DNA from: Pseudoalteromonas xiamenensis
Lineage (GTDB): Bacteria > Pseudomonadota > Gammaproteobacteria > Enterobacterales > Alteromonadaceae
DNA length: 64,000 nt
Reading direction: 5' to 3'
NCBI RefSeq assembly: GCF_030994125.1
Contig: NZ_CP099917.1
Coordinates: 62,001 to 126,000 of the forward strand
The position numbers were made by a program, and so were the translations under genes. This document shows positions 9,584-19,665 of this stretch, one piece after another (position 1 is the stretch's first letter; each line of letters begins with the position of its first letter). The notes beneath the pieces are model-generated. The model was not told the origin of the DNA and ran no database searches. It saw only the letters and a list, made by a program, of their open reading frames with translations.

Positions 9584-10557
9584 TGAGTCGAATAGAGCAA
9601 AGTTGGTATAAACCGGCCAGTTGGATCACATGGCTATTGAGTCCTCTGACGCTGTTGTTTTATTCCGTATCTACGTTACGTAAGCTGAGTTTTCAGCTTG
9701 GTATTAAGAAAGTGGTAAAGCATGACGTGCCTATTATCGTGGTGGGTAACATTAGCGTTGGTGGTAATGGTAAGACACCCTTTGTGATTTGGTTGACTGA
9801 ATATTTGCAAAGCCAAGGCAAAAACGTAGCGATTGTAAGTCGAGGTTATGGTTCAAACGCACCATATTACCCGTATACCTTGAGTGAAAAAGATAAAGCT
9901 GCGCAAGTCGGGGATGAACCAAAATTGCTGTTTGACAGACTCGGTTGCACAATTGTCATTTCGCCAGACCGTAATGCGGCTTTCTCAAAACTCGCAGGCC
10001 TTAATATTGATGTAGTGATTAGTGACGACGGGCTTCAGCACTACCAAATGGGCAGAGATGTTGAACTATGTATTGTGGACGCAAACAGAATGTTTGGAAA
10101 TGGATGGTTGATGCCATCAGGACCACTACGCGAACGTCAATCTAGGCTTGATACGGTCGATCTTGTTATCGAAAATGGCGGTAATAGCGTGTACCACTAC
10201 ACGCTAGTAAACGCTGGGTTTTTTCGTGTAAAAGATAATGTAAAGGTGGGCTATATAGACGAAGCTCACGTTGTCAGTGCAATTGGTAACCCTAACCGAT
10301 TTGTTGAAAGCCTAGCGCAGTTGGGGACTCAAATACTGTCTACTCATTTTTTTGAAGATCACCATCCTTTTATTGAAAGAGATTTTGACAAGCTTGGGTC
10401 GGGGAATATTGTAATGACAGAGAAAGATGCCGTTAAATGTCGCTCATTTGCGCAAGATAACTGGTATTATCTCAAAGTAGACGCTTGTGCAAATGACGCA
10501 TTAGTGAACGAATTAAATTCAATTTTATTAAGAAAAGGGATCCTCCATGGCGTTTGA
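9583..10557 (+). CDS. lpxK: tetraacyldisaccharide 4'-kinase LpxK
   Basis: Phosphorylates the 4' position of the lipid A disaccharide at the inner membrane. 324 residues from the ATG at 9583, which overlaps the msbA stop by one base; that coupling decides the start over an in-frame upstream codon. A hydrophobic anchor is near the N-terminus ([19 protein letters not shown]), then the P-loop [16 protein letters not shown] (~51-66), SRGYGS, the LpxK signature [15 protein letters not shown] and [16 protein letters not shown] near the C-terminus is also typical. It overlaps the following Trm112-like gene by 11 bases. Confidence 0.95.
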   Translation: MSRIEQSWYKPASWITWLLSPLTLLFYSVSTLRKLSFQLGIKKVVKHDVPIIVVGNISVGGNGKTPFVIWLTEYLQSQGKNVAIVSRGYGSNAPYYPYTLSEKDKAAQVGDEPKLLFDRLGCTIVISPDRNAAFSKLAGLNIDVVISDDGLQHYQMGRDVELCIVDANRMFGNGWLMPSGPLRERQSRLDTVDLVIENGGNSVYHYTLVNAGFFRVKDNVKVGYIDEAHVVSAIGNPNRFVESLAQLGTQILSTHFFEDHHPFIERDFDKLGSGNIVMTEKDAVKCRSFAQDNWYYLKVDACANDALVNELNSILLRKGILHGV

Positions 10558-10744
10558 TACCAAATTACTTGAAATTATCGCCTGTCCAGTGTGTAAAGGT
10601 AAGTTACGTTACGATAAAGAAAATAAAGAACTTATTAGCACTGCGGCAAAACTAGCTTATCCAATTCGTGACGATATCCCTGTTCTACTTGAAACAGAAG
10701 CTCGCGAGTTGTCTCTAGACGAGGTCGACAAGTGGAATTCGTAG
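10547..10744 (+). CDS. ycaR: Trm112/YcaR family small protein
   Basis: 65 residues with [17 protein letters not shown] near the N-terminus (a single CPxC knuckle) and the conserved [13 protein letters not shown] end, as in the YcaR/UPF0434 branch of Trm112 proteins. It is wedged between lpxK (11-base overlap) and kdsB (13-base overlap), its normal gammaproteobacterial position. Eukaryotic Trm112 activates methyltransferases; the role of this bacterial branch is not established. Confidence 0.92.
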   Translation: MAFDTKLLEIIACPVCKGKLRYDKENKELISTAAKLAYPIRDDIPVLLETEARELSLDEVDKWNS

Positions 10745-11493
10745 TCGTTATTCCTGCTCGTTACGCGTCTACACGATTACCGGGTAAACCACTTGCCGAC
10801 ATATTAGGTAAACCCATGCTTCAATATGTGTACGAAGCAGCACTTAAGTCAGGTGCGAAGGACGTGTTTATCGCCACTGATCACCCGCTAGTGTTTGATG
10901 CAGCTAAAAAATTCACTCATAATGTTTTGATGACAAAAGATAGCCACCAATCTGGCACTGAACGCCTAGCAGAAGTAGTGGATTTATTGTCTCTCGAGAA
11001 AGAGACAATCGTGGTTAATGTGCAAGGTGATGAGCCGTTACTTGCTTCGGAAAACGTTGTGCAAGTCGCAAAATTGTTGCATGACTCTGATGCACCCATG
11101 GCAACACTGAGTGTTGATATCCATGATATCGATGAAGTGTTCAACCCAAACGCGGTGAAAGTGGTTTCTAACGCTAAAAATAACGCCCTCTATTTTTCCA
11201 GAGCATCAATACCTTTCCAGCGTGACTCGATGCTAAATCTGGATAAAAATGCGGTGAAACTTGGGGCGTTTCAGCGCCATGTGGGTATTTATGCATATCG
11301 TGCAGGGTTTATTAAAGAATATTTAGCACTGCCAGTATCACCGTTAGAAATACTTGAATCACTCGAACAATTACGAGTGTTATATCACGGTTATGACATT
11401 AAAGTTCAAAAAGCGAACTTTCCTGTGCATGCAGGCGTTGATACGCCAGAAGATTTACAGAAAGTAATTGATTATTTAAGTAATGCAGTTTGA
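10732..11493 (+). CDS. kdsB: 3-deoxy-manno-octulosonate cytidylyltransferase
   Basis: Activates KDO as CMP-KDO for lipopolysaccharide inner-core synthesis. 253 residues; the N-terminus [20 protein letters not shown] is the CMP-sugar synthetase nucleotide-binding signature, followed by TDHPLV, the [16 protein letters not shown] block and NVQGDEPLL. Length matches E. coli KdsB (248). It follows lpxK and the Trm112-like gene with overlaps, so lipid A and KDO genes are probably co-expressed. It overlaps the next gene by 11 bases. Confidence 0.96.
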   Translation: MEFVVVIPARYASTRLPGKPLADILGKPMLQYVYEAALKSGAKDVFIATDHPLVFDAAKKFTHNVLMTKDSHQSGTERLAEVVDLLSLEKETIVVNVQGDEPLLASENVVQVAKLLHDSDAPMATLSVDIHDIDEVFNPNAVKVVSNAKNNALYFSRASIPFQRDSMLNLDKNAVKLGAFQRHVGIYAYRAGFIKEYLALPVSPLEILESLEQLRVLYHGYDIKVQKANFPVHAGVDTPEDLQKVIDYLSNAV

Positions 11494-12145
11494 CGTCATA
11501 TTCGATCACAACGATTTCCTAATAGCATACAAACCAGTTGGAGTGAGTTTTCATTCAGAAGACTCCCCTGGGTTTGTCGTGATGCTAGAGGCTCAGCTCA
11601 ATGTAAAGCTCTTCCCAGTTCATCGCTTAGATAAAGTTACTTCAGGTCTTATCGTGTTAGCCAAGCACAAAGCAGCCGCAGCGAAACTAACCGCACTTTT
11701 TGAGTCGCGTCAAATAGATAAATTCTATCTTGCGTTAATTGACGCTAAACCTAAAAAAAAGCAAGGTTGGGTTAAAGGTGACATGGCAAAAAGTCGTCGA
11801 GGTGCATTTAAATTATTAAAGAGTAATGAAAACCCTGCGGTCACTCGGTTTTATTCTCAAACGATTGAGCCTGGGATTAGAGCCGTTATCCTCAAACCCT
11901 TTTCAGGCAAAACCCATCAACTTAGGGTGGCGTTAAAAAGCTTAGGTGCCCCCATTATCGGCGATGAGTTGTATGCAGGCTCACTTGCCGATCGTACATA
12001 TTTACATGCATATAATCTCCAGTTTAGATGGGATGGAATATCGATTGATTGTAAAGCGTCTCCAGTAGAGGGGGAGTTATTCAAGCGTTTTCTGTCGAGT
12101 GAAGTATTCAATGATTGGCAACAACCGACTAATTTAGAGTGGTGA
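11483..12145 (+). CDS. RluA-family pseudouridine synthase
   Basis: 220 residues without an S4 domain. The catalytic motif HRLDKVTSGLIVLAK places the nucleophilic Asp at residue 50. Other family blocks are IAYKPVGVSFHSED, DKFYLALID and KPFSGKTHQLRVALKSLGAPIIGDELYAG. The short RluA-like form next to tcdA resembles the TIGR01621 subfamily, whose RNA target is not known to me. It overlaps kdsB by 11 bases and ends one base before tcdA, so it is probably part of the same run. Confidence 0.9.
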   Translation: MQFDVIFDHNDFLIAYKPVGVSFHSEDSPGFVVMLEAQLNVKLFPVHRLDKVTSGLIVLAKHKAAAAKLTALFESRQIDKFYLALIDAKPKKKQGWVKGDMAKSRRGAFKLLKSNENPAVTRFYSQTIEPGIRAVILKPFSGKTHQLRVALKSLGAPIIGDELYAGSLADRTYLHAYNLQFRWDGISIDCKASPVEGELFKRFLSSEVFNDWQQPTNLEW

Positions 12146-12146
12146 T

Positions 12147-12941
12147 ATGAGTCAGAGTAGAGAATTAAGATTTGGTGGTATTGGCAGACTATACGGTACT
12201 CAACAACTGCAATGGCTCGCACAAGCTCATTTTTGTGTCGTGGGGATTGGTGGTGTTGGCAGTTGGGTTGTTGAATCGCTCGTTCGCACGGGTATTGGTA
12301 AGGTGACGTTAATCGACCTTGATGATATCTGTGTAACCAACACAAATCGACAAATCCATGCGACGTCAGGAACTATTGGCGAAGCGAAAGTAGATGCGAT
12401 GAAAGCTCGTTGTGAGTTAATCAATCCTGAAGTGTTGGTCGAAGTGATCGATGACTTTTTGACGCTAGACAATTACAGAGAACTCATTCAAGACTTCGAT
12501 TATGTAATTGATTGCATTGATGCGGTTAAAGAGAAAACGGCATTAATTGCACATTGCAAAAGACATAAAATTCCCGTCATCACAACGGGTGGAGCTGGCG
12601 GGCAAACCGATCCTAGTCAAATTCAATATGGGGATGTAGCGAAGACTACGCATGACCCTCTTTTGGCTAAAGTGCGCTACTTGTTAAGAAAACAGTACAA
12701 TTTTAGTAATAACCCTAAACGTAAATTTGATGTCGATTGCGTATTTTCGACGGAGCAACTTGTTTATCCAACAGCCTCAGGAGAGGTCTGTCAAATGAAG
12801 CAACAGGCTGATGGCAGCAAAAATATGGATTGTGCAACGGGGTTTGGTTCTGCAACAATGGTAACGGGCACGTTCGGTTTTTTTGCCGCGGCAAAAGCCA
12901 TTAAAAAATACTTAGACAAACGTGCACGTATAGAAAGGTAA
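12147..12941 (+). CDS. tcdA: tRNA threonylcarbamoyladenosine dehydratase TcdA (CsdL)
   Basis: E1-like adenylating enzyme that cyclises the t6A base at position 37 of tRNAs to ct6A. 264 residues. The ThiF/MoeB-type ATP-binding loop is VGIGGVGSWVVE (~32-43), followed by IDLDDICVTNTNRQIHA, the acidic pocket DYVIDCIDAVKEK and TTGGAGG. In E. coli TcdA receives help from the CsdA-CsdE sulfur-relay pair. Here those two genes are the convergent neighbours, which supports the assignment. Confidence 0.95.
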   Translation: MSQSRELRFGGIGRLYGTQQLQWLAQAHFCVVGIGGVGSWVVESLVRTGIGKVTLIDLDDICVTNTNRQIHATSGTIGEAKVDAMKARCELINPEVLVEVIDDFLTLDNYRELIQDFDYVIDCIDAVKEKTALIAHCKRHKIPVITTGGAGGQTDPSQIQYGDVAKTTHDPLLAKVRYLLRKQYNFSNNPKRKFDVDCVFSTEQLVYPTASGEVCQMKQQADGSKNMDCATGFGSATMVTGTFGFFAAAKAIKKYLDKRARIER

Positions 12942-12948
12942 TCGGTGT

Positions 12949-12982
12949 GTTCGCGTCAGTTAGGCTGACGTGAACGTTTTAA
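12949..12982 (+). terminator. tcdA terminator overlapping the csdE stop
   Basis: Inverted repeat GTTCGCGTCAG / CTGACGTGAAC (11 pairs, one G-U, 5-base loop) followed by GTTTTAATTT. The stem contains the stop codon and last codons of the convergent csdE gene. Confidence 0.7.
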
Positions 12983-13364
12983 TTTGCTCATTAATGGCGT
13001 GTATGCCATTGCCTCGAGATGGGCTTAAATGCTGTATAAGTTCGAGTTCTTCAAATAGTGAAACGACGTTCATTTGGTTAACCTCATCACATCGTTTGCC
13101 ATTGTAAAATGCGAGAATAATTGCCAGAAGTCCTTTCACTATACGTGTATCCGAGTCGCCAACAGCCACTAAACAACCGGAATGGTCATCCCACGCTAAG
13201 TGAAGCCACACCTTACTTTCACAACCTTTTACTAGTACATCGTCAGTTTTCAACATCTCCGGTAATGTTGGAAGCTGCTTTCCTAATAACATAATCTGTC
13301 TGTATTTTGCTTGCCAACCTTGTTGGCTTCGTAGTGCGTCGATGAGGTTGTTTATTGTATTCAT
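12960..13364 (-). CDS. csdE: SufE-family sulfur acceptor CsdE
   Basis: 134 residues, SufE fold family. It accepts persulfide sulfur from a cysteine desulfurase on a conserved cysteine, here Cys48 in LVKGCESKVWL. LPTLPEMLKTDDVLVKGC and the IVKGLLAIIL helix are typical. It lies one base downstream of csdA, so the pair is an operon. The neighbouring tcdA (csdL) favours the Csd system over Suf; no sufBCD genes are present in the window. Confidence 0.92.
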   Translation of the reverse strand: MNTINNLIDALRSQQGWQAKYRQIMLLGKQLPTLPEMLKTDDVLVKGCESKVWLHLAWDDHSGCLVAVGDSDTRIVKGLLAIILAFYNGKRCDEVNQMNVVSLFEELELIQHLSPSRGNGIHAINEQIKTFTSA

Positions 13365-13365
13365 G

Positions 13366-14583
13366 TTAATCTTTTAGTAAATCGAGTGATTCGTTTAACG
13401 CAGTAATGAAAAGGGCTATTTCGTCTAAAGTATTGTACATCGAGAAACTGACTCTTATGGTGCCACTGATTTGTAGTTTATGCATAAGCGGCTGATTGCA
13501 ATGATGTCCTGTTCTAACGGCAATACCTTGATGGTCGAGTAGCGTGGCGATATCGAGCGGATGTACTCCATTAACAACAAAGCTAACGGTGCCGATATTG
13601 TGTTCATGATCTCCGAATAAAACGATGTTTGGAATTCGCCTAAGCTCTTCGACGAGGGCAGTGCGAAGTGTATGTTCATGCTCTTGACTAGCGCGTCGGT
13701 CTATCGCTTGCATAAATTTCAACGCGGCACCAAACGCTACCACACCAGCAATATTTGGGGTGCCAGCCTCAAATTTACTTGGAGCGTCGTTGAATGTTGT
13801 ATGTTCTATTGTCACGGTGTCTATCATCTCACCGCCAGTTTGGTAAGGCAGTAATTTATTTAGTAAATCATAACGTCCATACAAAAAACCAACCCCAGTC
13901 GGCCCAAACGCTTTGTGCGCTGAACCGACATAGAAGTCACAACCTAATTCAAGCGGTTTTGGGGCTAAATGGGCAAAGGCTTGAGCACCATCGACAATAC
14001 AAATAGCGTTGTGCTTTTTAGCTTCAGCGAGGAGCTGCGCGACGGGTTGAATATTACCAAGCCCATTGGAAGCATGGGCTATAGCGAAAATACGTGGTTT
14101 ATAGCGCTGAATATATTCGACGGCAACATCAACAGAAATAATACCCTGTGAATCAACAGGGATCGCCTTAACAATTGCTCCTGTTTTATTTGCTAATTGC
14201 TGCCAAGGTACGATATTCGCGTGATGTTCAAGCTCGCTGAGCAATATAATTTCATTTTTCTCAATATGGTTTTGTAGGCCATGAGCAATCAGATTTAAGG
14301 ATTCCGTCGCACCCTTAGTCCACACAATTTCCTTAGCTTCTACTTCTAAGTAAACGGCCAGCTTGGAACGTGTTTCTTCGTATTGACGAGTTGCACAGGC
14401 GCTTAAATAGTGCGCACCACGGTGAACATTAGCATTGTGCTGCAAATAAAATTGGCGCTCGGCTTCAATCACCATTTTTGGCTTTTGTGTTGTTGCTCCA
14501 TTATCAAAGTACACCAGCGGATTACCATGAACTTGACTTTCCAAGATAGGAAATTCGGAACGGATCGCTTGTATGTCAAACAT
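13366..14583 (-). CDS. csdA: cysteine desulfurase CsdA
   Basis: PLP enzyme that removes sulfur from cysteine and passes it to CsdE. 405 residues from the ATG at 14583; an in-frame TTG seven codons upstream is less likely. The PLP lysine is Lys224 in YVGSAHKAFGPTGVGFLYG, and the catalytic cysteine lies in RTGHHCNQPLM. Substrate-loop and phosphate-binding blocks FDNGATTQKP and TKGATESLN are in place. This is class II (SufS/CsdA type) by the short RTGHHC loop. It is transcribed with csdE. Confidence 0.93.
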   Translation of the reverse strand: MFDIQAIRSEFPILESQVHGNPLVYFDNGATTQKPKMVIEAERQFYLQHNANVHRGAHYLSACATRQYEETRSKLAVYLEVEAKEIVWTKGATESLNLIAHGLQNHIEKNEIILLSELEHHANIVPWQQLANKTGAIVKAIPVDSQGIISVDVAVEYIQRYKPRIFAIAHASNGLGNIQPVAQLLAEAKKHNAICIVDGAQAFAHLAPKPLELGCDFYVGSAHKAFGPTGVGFLYGRYDLLNKLLPYQTGGEMIDTVTIEHTTFNDAPSKFEAGTPNIAGVVAFGAALKFMQAIDRRASQEHEHTLRTALVEELRRIPNIVLFGDHEHNIGTVSFVVNGVHPLDIATLLDHQGIAVRTGHHCNQPLMHKLQISGTIRVSFSMYNTLDEIALFITALNESLDLLKD

Positions 14584-14644
14584 AAGGAAAAACTCTTCGG
14601 CCAATTAAGCGAGAGAATTTTAATGAAAAGTGGCGAAGTTGCAA

Positions 14645-14672
14645 TGAAAAAAGGCCGCTTTAGCGGCCTTCT
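14645..14672 (-). terminator. gltA intrinsic terminator
   Basis: AAGGCCGC / GCGGCCTT stem with a TTTA loop immediately downstream of gltA. On the minus strand it runs into a T6 tract. Confidence 0.88.
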
Positions 14673-14679
14673 TTAGAAA

Positions 14680-15966
14680 TTAACGTTGGTCTTGAGCAAC
14701 GTAATCACGAGATGTGTAGCCTGTGTACATTTGACGAGGGCGACCAATCTTGTGACCTGCTTGAGATAACATTTCATTCCAATGTGATGTCCAACCAACA
14801 GTGCGAGACATTGCAAAAATTACAGTGAACATGCTTGTTGGAATACCGATCGCTTTAAGGATGATACCAGAGTAGAAGTCTACGTTAGGGTATAGTTTCT
14901 TCTCGATGAAGTAAGGATCTTCAAGCGCGATTTGTTCTAAACGCATAGCAACATCAAGAAGTGGATCTTGAATGTTTAGCTCTTTCAACACTTCGTGGCA
15001 AGTTTGACGCATAACTGTCGCACGTGGGTCGAAGTTCTTGTAAACACGGTGACCAAAGCCCATCAAACGGAACGGATCGTTCTTGTCTTTTGCTTTTGCT
15101 ACGTATTCATCAATACGGTCAACAGAACCGATTTCTTCAAGCATCTTCAAACACGCTTCGTTAGCACCGCCGTGCGCAGGGCCCCAAAGCGATGCGATAC
15201 CCGCAGCGATACACGCATAAGGGTTTGCGCCAGAAGAACCCGCTAAACGTACAGTTGACGTTGACGCGTTTTGCTCGTGATCAGCGTGAAGCATGAAAAT
15301 GCGGTCCATTGCTTTCGCAAGCGTTGGACTTACTTTGTATTCTTCAGCCGGCACAGAGAACATCATGTGTAAGAAGTTTTCTGCATAACCAAGATCATTA
15401 CGTGGGTAAACGAAAGGTTGGCCTTCGTTGTACTTGTAGCACATTGCAGCGATTGTTGGCAGTTTAGCAACCAACTTAACGGCACAACGCATGCGTTGAT
15501 CTGCATCAGAAATGTCTAGGTCATCGTGGTAGAAAGACGAAAGTGCACCAACAACCGCACATAGCATTGCCATTGGGTGAGAATCGACACGGAAACCTTG
15601 GAAGAATGCTGCGATTTTTTCATGCAACATTGTGTTGTGAGTCACTTCCTGAGAAAACTCAGCTAGTTGTGCTTCGTTTGGTAACTCACCATTTAACAGC
15701 AGGTAGCAAAGCTCAATGTAGTTAGATTTTTCAGCCAATTGCTCAATTGGGTAACCGCGGTGAAGTAGAACGCCTTTTGCGCCGTCGATGTATGTGATTG
15801 ACGATTCGCAAGAGCCTGTCGACATGAAACCAGGGTCAAATGTGAAATAACCGTGGCCGCCTAGTGTACGAACATCGATGACGTCCTGACCAGCAGTACC
15901 AGAATAAATTGGTAACTCAATTGGGTCATGACCTTCAATCTGGAGTACGGCTTTCTTATCTGCCAT
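14680..15966 (-). CDS. gltA: citrate synthase (type II)
   Basis: Condenses acetyl-CoA and oxaloacetate into citrate. 428 residues, the length of hexameric proteobacterial citrate synthases. Seen: [22 protein letters not shown], the histidine loop [22 protein letters not shown], the active-site stretch [11 protein letters not shown] and [16 protein letters not shown] with the catalytic region. A GGAG ribosome site precedes the ATG. It is divergent from sdhCDAB across a 397-base shared regulatory region. Confidence 0.97.
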   Translation of the reverse strand: MADKKAVLQIEGHDPIELPIYSGTAGQDVIDVRTLGGHGYFTFDPGFMSTGSCESSITYIDGAKGVLLHRGYPIEQLAEKSNYIELCYLLLNGELPNEAQLAEFSQEVTHNTMLHEKIAAFFQGFRVDSHPMAMLCAVVGALSSFYHDDLDISDADQRMRCAVKLVAKLPTIAAMCYKYNEGQPFVYPRNDLGYAENFLHMMFSVPAEEYKVSPTLAKAMDRIFMLHADHEQNASTSTVRLAGSSGANPYACIAAGIASLWGPAHGGANEACLKMLEEIGSVDRIDEYVAKAKDKNDPFRLMGFGHRVYKNFDPRATVMRQTCHEVLKELNIQDPLLDVAMRLEQIALEDPYFIEKKLYPNVDFYSGIILKAIGIPTSMFTVIFAMSRTVGWTSHWNEMLSQAGHKIGRPRQMYTGYTSRDYVAQDQR

Positions 15967-16363
15967 TTATGTGTCTCCTCTGAAATAACAATTCTGATTG
16001 TTATGTTGTGATACTAATGTTAAGCAAATTCCGATCATTGTAACGTAGAAACCGGGGGGAAGTCAATTTTTCTAAGAATTATGCATGAATGTATAATAAA
16101 TATTCTATAACGTTTAAATATTATACCATTGGCTAATTCGCAAGCATCTCAATCTAAACAAGAATTGTAAAAGCGTGCGTACGCTTATATACTGTCAGTG
16201 GTTTTAAACCGTATCGTCTGTGGGTAAACCTGATGTTTAACAGAAGCACTAACCGTGTTTCCTCGTTAGGTTTATTTAAGGTGTGCCATTTGTTGTTTTT
16301 ACACAAATGGGTTTTATAAAAACAAGTAGATGAGCTCCTTGTGAGCAAGATGGGCAAGTAACT
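15967..16363. promoter_or_regulatory. divergent gltA / sdhCDAB regulatory region
   Basis: 397 bases without a gene, AT-rich. Dyads seen: ATAACAAT-TCTG-ATTGTTAT (15985-16004, in the gltA leader), AAGCGT-GCGT-ACGCTT (16171-16186), and CCATTTGT / ACAAATGG (16286-16310, 9-base loop) followed by GTTTTAT, in the sdh leader. The last could be a leader hairpin or attenuator. AT-rich -10-like hexamers are common here, so I do not assign exact promoters. Which regulators bind is not known. Confidence 0.5.
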
Positions 16364-16741
16364 GTGAAAAAGCAAAGACCTGTAAATCTAGATCTAACGA
16401 CTATATCAATGCCTCCAACGGCTAAAGCGTCGATCCTGCACCGTGTAACTGGTGTGGCAATGTTCTTCGCTCTAACGTTCGTAATCTGGGCATGGTCTGA
16501 ATCTCTATCTTCGGCTGAAGGCTTCGAATTGGTAAAAAGCTTAATGACTGGCTTTATTGCTAAATTCATCGCCTGGGGTACTGTGACTGTTTTGGCGTAT
16601 CACATTATTGGCGGCTTCCGCCATATGATCCAAGACATGGGTTACTGGGAAGATTTGGAATCAGGCAATAGCAGCGCAATCGCTGCACTGGCGCTATGGG
16701 TAATCTTAGCAATCCTAGCTGGAGTGTGGATATGGTCTTAA
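16364..16741 (+). CDS. sdhC: succinate dehydrogenase cytochrome b556 subunit SdhC
   Basis: Membrane anchor of complex II, 125 residues. It starts at a GTG; the first residues KKQRPVNLDLTTI align with E. coli SdhC (VKKQRPVNLDLQTI), which supports this start. Three membrane helices are visible, the heme ligand His lies in LAYHIIGGFRHMIQD, and ASILHRVTGV contains the quinone-site Ser/Arg. Its last codons overlap the start of sdhD. Confidence 0.95.
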   Translation: MKKQRPVNLDLTTISMPPTAKASILHRVTGVAMFFALTFVIWAWSESLSSAEGFELVKSLMTGFIAKFIAWGTVTVLAYHIIGGFRHMIQDMGYWEDLESGNSSAIAALALWVILAILAGVWIWS

Positions 16742-17079
16742 ATCAAGCAACTCTAAAGCGTGATGGCGTACAAGACTATGTGTCGTTGCGTGCTACTGCA
16801 TTGGTAATCGCGGCTTACGCGATTTTCATTGTTGGTTATCTAATACTAACTCCTGAACTTACTTACGAAGCTTGGACTGGTTTGTTCTCAAACCTGTTTA
16901 TGAAGGCTGCTACGTTAGTGACGTTAGTTTGCATCATGGCTCATGCACGCATTGGTCTTTGGCAGGTACTTACTGACTATGTTAAATGTTCCACAATGCG
17001 TTCGATTCTGAGCTTCGTTTTGAACCTAATGGCGGTTGCTTACGTAGCTGTTGGTTTATTCGTTCTGTGGGGTGTTTAA
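16732..17079 (+). CDS. sdhD: succinate dehydrogenase membrane anchor SdhD
   Basis: Second anchor of complex II, 115 residues from the ATG at 16732, the same length as E. coli SdhD. That ATG overlaps the sdhC stop. Heme/quinone residues are seen in MAHARIGLWQVLTDYVK, and VQDYVSLRATA near the start and VGLFVLWGV at the end match the family. It abuts sdhA directly. Confidence 0.95.
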   Translation: MVLNQATLKRDGVQDYVSLRATALVIAAYAIFIVGYLILTPELTYEAWTGLFSNLFMKAATLVTLVCIMAHARIGLWQVLTDYVKCSTMRSILSFVLNLMAVAYVAVGLFVLWGV

Positions 17080-18852
17080 GTGAATTATTCTGTCTATGAA
17101 TTTGATGCTGTCGTAATCGGTGCCGGTGGTGCTGGTATGCGCGCAGCGCTTGCGATTTCTGAGTCAGGCAAAACGTGTGCGCTTATTTCTAAAGTGTTTC
17201 CAACACGTTCACACACTGTGTCTGCTCAAGGTGGTATTACGGTAGCTCTTGGTAACTCTCACGAGGATAACTGGGAGTGGCACATGTACGATACGGTTAA
17301 AGGTTCTGATTTCATCGGCGACCAAGACGCAATCGAATACATGTGTAAAACGGGCCCAGAAGCAATCACTGAGCTTGAAAACATGGGTCTTCCGTTCTCA
17401 CGATTTGAGAATGGCCGTGTTTATCAACGTCCTTTCGGCGGTCAATCGAAAAACTTCGGTGGCGAGCAAGCTGCTCGTACAGCGGCAGCAGCTGACCGTA
17501 CTGGTCACGCATTGCTACACTGCCTATACCAACAAAACGTTAAAAACAAAACAAACGTTTTCTCTGAATGGTATGCACTAGACTTAGTTAAGAACGACAA
17601 CGGCGACGTAGTTGGTTGTACAGCAATCGACATCGAGTCTGGTCAAGTTGTGTTCTTCAAATCTCGCGCAGTTGTTCTTGCAACAGGTGGTGCAGGTCGT
17701 ATTTACGCATCGACTACCAATGCTCATATCAACACGGGTGACGGTGTTGGTATGGCAACACGTGCAGGCATCTCATTGCAAGACATGGAAATGTGGCAGT
17801 TCCACCCAACGGGTATCGCTGGCGCGGGTGTTCTTGTAACTGAAGGTTGTCGTGGTGAAGGTGGTTATCTTCTAAACAAAGACGGCGAGCGTTTCATGGA
17901 ACGTTATGCACCAAACGCGAAAGACCTAGCGTCTCGTGACGTTGTTGCACGTTCAATGATGACTGAAATCCGTGAAGGTCGTGGTTGTGATGGTCCTTGG
18001 GGTCCACACATTAAACTTAAGCTTGACCACTTAGGTGAAGAAACGCTTAACTTACGTCTTCCAGGCGTTTGTGACCTTTCTAAGACGTTCGCTCACGTTG
18101 ATCCTGCAAAAGAACCAATTCCAGTAATCCCAACATGTCACTACATGATGGGTGGTGTTCCAACAAACGTTAATGGTCAAGTTATCAATGTTGGTGCAAA
18201 TGGCGAAACTAAAGTAGTTGAAGGTCTATTCGCAGTAGGTGAGATTGCGTGTGTGTCAGTACATGGTGCTAACCGTCTTGGCGGTAACTCTCTACTTGAC
18301 CTTGTTGTATTCGGCCGTGCGGCTGGTAATTTCCTAGGTACTTACCTAAATGAAGCGCAAGCGACGAAAGATGCTTCTGAATCTGATCTTGAAGCTGCGT
18401 TTGCTCGTTTCAATCGTTGGGAAACGTCTAAACCTGGTCAAGGTGAAGACCCAGTACAAATCAAGAAAGATCTACAGCAGTGTATGCAATTAAACTTCTC
18501 GGTGTTCCGTGAAGGTGAAGCGATGAACGAAGGTCTTGAACAACTTAAGACAATTCGTGAGCGTCTGCAATATGCGCGTCTTGATGACAAATCTACGGAA
18601 TTCAATACTCAGCGTATCGAATGTCTTGAACTAGATAATTTGATGGAAACGGCGTTTGCAACAGCAGTTGCAGCGAACTTCCGTACAGAAAGCCGTGGTG
18701 CACATTGTCGTTTTGACTTCCCAGATCGTGATGATGAGAACTGGTTATGTCACTCAGTGTACAACCCAGGTTCTGAGTCAATGACTAAGCGTGAAGTTAA
18801 CTTCTCGCCAGTGACTCGTGAAGCATTCCCACCTAAAGCGCGTACTTACTAG
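17080..18852 (+). CDS. sdhA: succinate dehydrogenase flavoprotein subunit SdhA
   Basis: Catalytic subunit oxidising succinate to fumarate with covalent FAD; 590 residues. It starts at a GTG immediately after the sdhD stop. The dinucleotide fold is [14 protein letters not shown] (~11-24), and the FAD-linking His lies in [12 protein letters not shown]. Active-site blocks [19 protein letters not shown] and [19 protein letters not shown] are present. The C-terminus ends FPPKARTY as in other SdhA proteins. Confidence 0.97.
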   Translation: MNYSVYEFDAVVIGAGGAGMRAALAISESGKTCALISKVFPTRSHTVSAQGGITVALGNSHEDNWEWHMYDTVKGSDFIGDQDAIEYMCKTGPEAITELENMGLPFSRFENGRVYQRPFGGQSKNFGGEQAARTAAAADRTGHALLHCLYQQNVKNKTNVFSEWYALDLVKNDNGDVVGCTAIDIESGQVVFFKSRAVVLATGGAGRIYASTTNAHINTGDGVGMATRAGISLQDMEMWQFHPTGIAGAGVLVTEGCRGEGGYLLNKDGERFMERYAPNAKDLASRDVVARSMMTEIREGRGCDGPWGPHIKLKLDHLGEETLNLRLPGVCDLSKTFAHVDPAKEPIPVIPTCHYMMGGVPTNVNGQVINVGANGETKVVEGLFAVGEIACVSVHGANRLGGNSLLDLVVFGRAAGNFLGTYLNEAQATKDASESDLEAAFARFNRWETSKPGQGEDPVQIKKDLQQCMQLNFSVFREGEAMNEGLEQLKTIRERLQYARLDDKSTEFNTQRIECLELDNLMETAFATAVAANFRTESRGAHCRFDFPDRDDENWLCHSVYNPGSESMTKREVNFSPVTREAFPPKARTY

Positions 18853-18862
18853 GAGCTAAACG

Positions 18863-19579
18863 ATGGCAACATTAGAATTTTCTGTTTATCGTTACAATCC
18901 TGATGTGGACAATGCACCACATATGCAGGATTACACTCTTGAGGTGGAAGAAGGCCGTGACATGATGATTTTGGACGCTCTTTTAAAATTGAAAGAGCAA
19001 GATCCAACATTATCTTTCCGCCGTTCATGCCGTGAAGGTGTGTGCGGTTCGGACGGCATCAACATGAACGGCAAAAATGGTCTAGCATGTATTACACCTG
19101 TGTCAGCTTTACAAAAAGGTGGCAAGGGTAAAATTGTTATCCGTCCATTACCTGGCTTACCGGTTGTTCGTGACTTAGTCATTGATATGACTCAGTTCTA
19201 CAAACAATATGAAAAAGTTAAGCCGTATTTAATTAACGATACACCAGCAGCTGGCGAGCGTTTACAGTCTATTGAAGAACGTGACAAGCTTGATGGTTTG
19301 TACGAGTGTATCTTGTGTGCTTGTTGTTCGACGTCTTGTCCTTCGTTCTGGTGGAACCCAGACAAGTTCATCGGTCCAGCAGGTCTACTACATGCATATC
19401 GTTTTCTAGTGGATAGCCGTGATACGGCAACTGACGAGCGTCTAGCTGGTCTAGATGATGCGTTCAGCGTTTTCCGCTGTCACGGTATCATGAACTGTGT
19501 TAACGTGTGTCCAAAAGGCCTAAATCCAACTAAGGCTATCGGTCACATTAAGTCTATGTTGTTAAACCGAGCGGTTTAA
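18863..19579 (+). CDS. sdhB: succinate dehydrogenase iron-sulfur subunit SdhB
   Basis: 238 residues, identical in length to E. coli SdhB. The [2Fe-2S] ligands are in SCREGVCGSDGINMNG ... LAC, the [4Fe-4S] and [3Fe-4S] ligands in CILCACCSTSCPS and CHGIMNCVNVCPKGL. It passes electrons from FAD to quinone. It lies 10 bases after sdhA, behind an AGGAG site, and is followed by a long hairpin before sucA. Confidence 0.97.
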   Translation: MATLEFSVYRYNPDVDNAPHMQDYTLEVEEGRDMMILDALLKLKEQDPTLSFRRSCREGVCGSDGINMNGKNGLACITPVSALQKGGKGKIVIRPLPGLPVVRDLVIDMTQFYKQYEKVKPYLINDTPAAGERLQSIEERDKLDGLYECILCACCSTSCPSFWWNPDKFIGPAGLLHAYRFLVDSRDTATDERLAGLDDAFSVFRCHGIMNCVNVCPKGLNPTKAIGHIKSMLLNRAV

Positions 19580-19596
19580 TACATATTTAACACCGT

Positions 19597-19630
19597 AAGA
19601 TGGCAAGCTAAGCTTGCCATCTTGTTTTGT
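19597..19630 (+). terminator. hairpin between sdhB and sucA
   Basis: Perfect inverted repeat (AAGATGGCAAGC ... GCTTGCCATCTT, 12-13 pairs, minimal loop) followed by GTTTTGT. The T-tract is weak, so it may be a partial terminator or an RNA-stability/processing hairpin that adjusts sdh versus suc expression. Confidence 0.6.
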
Positions 19631-19665
19631 CTGATTAATATCTGCGCTAGAGAAAGGGCTAATAA

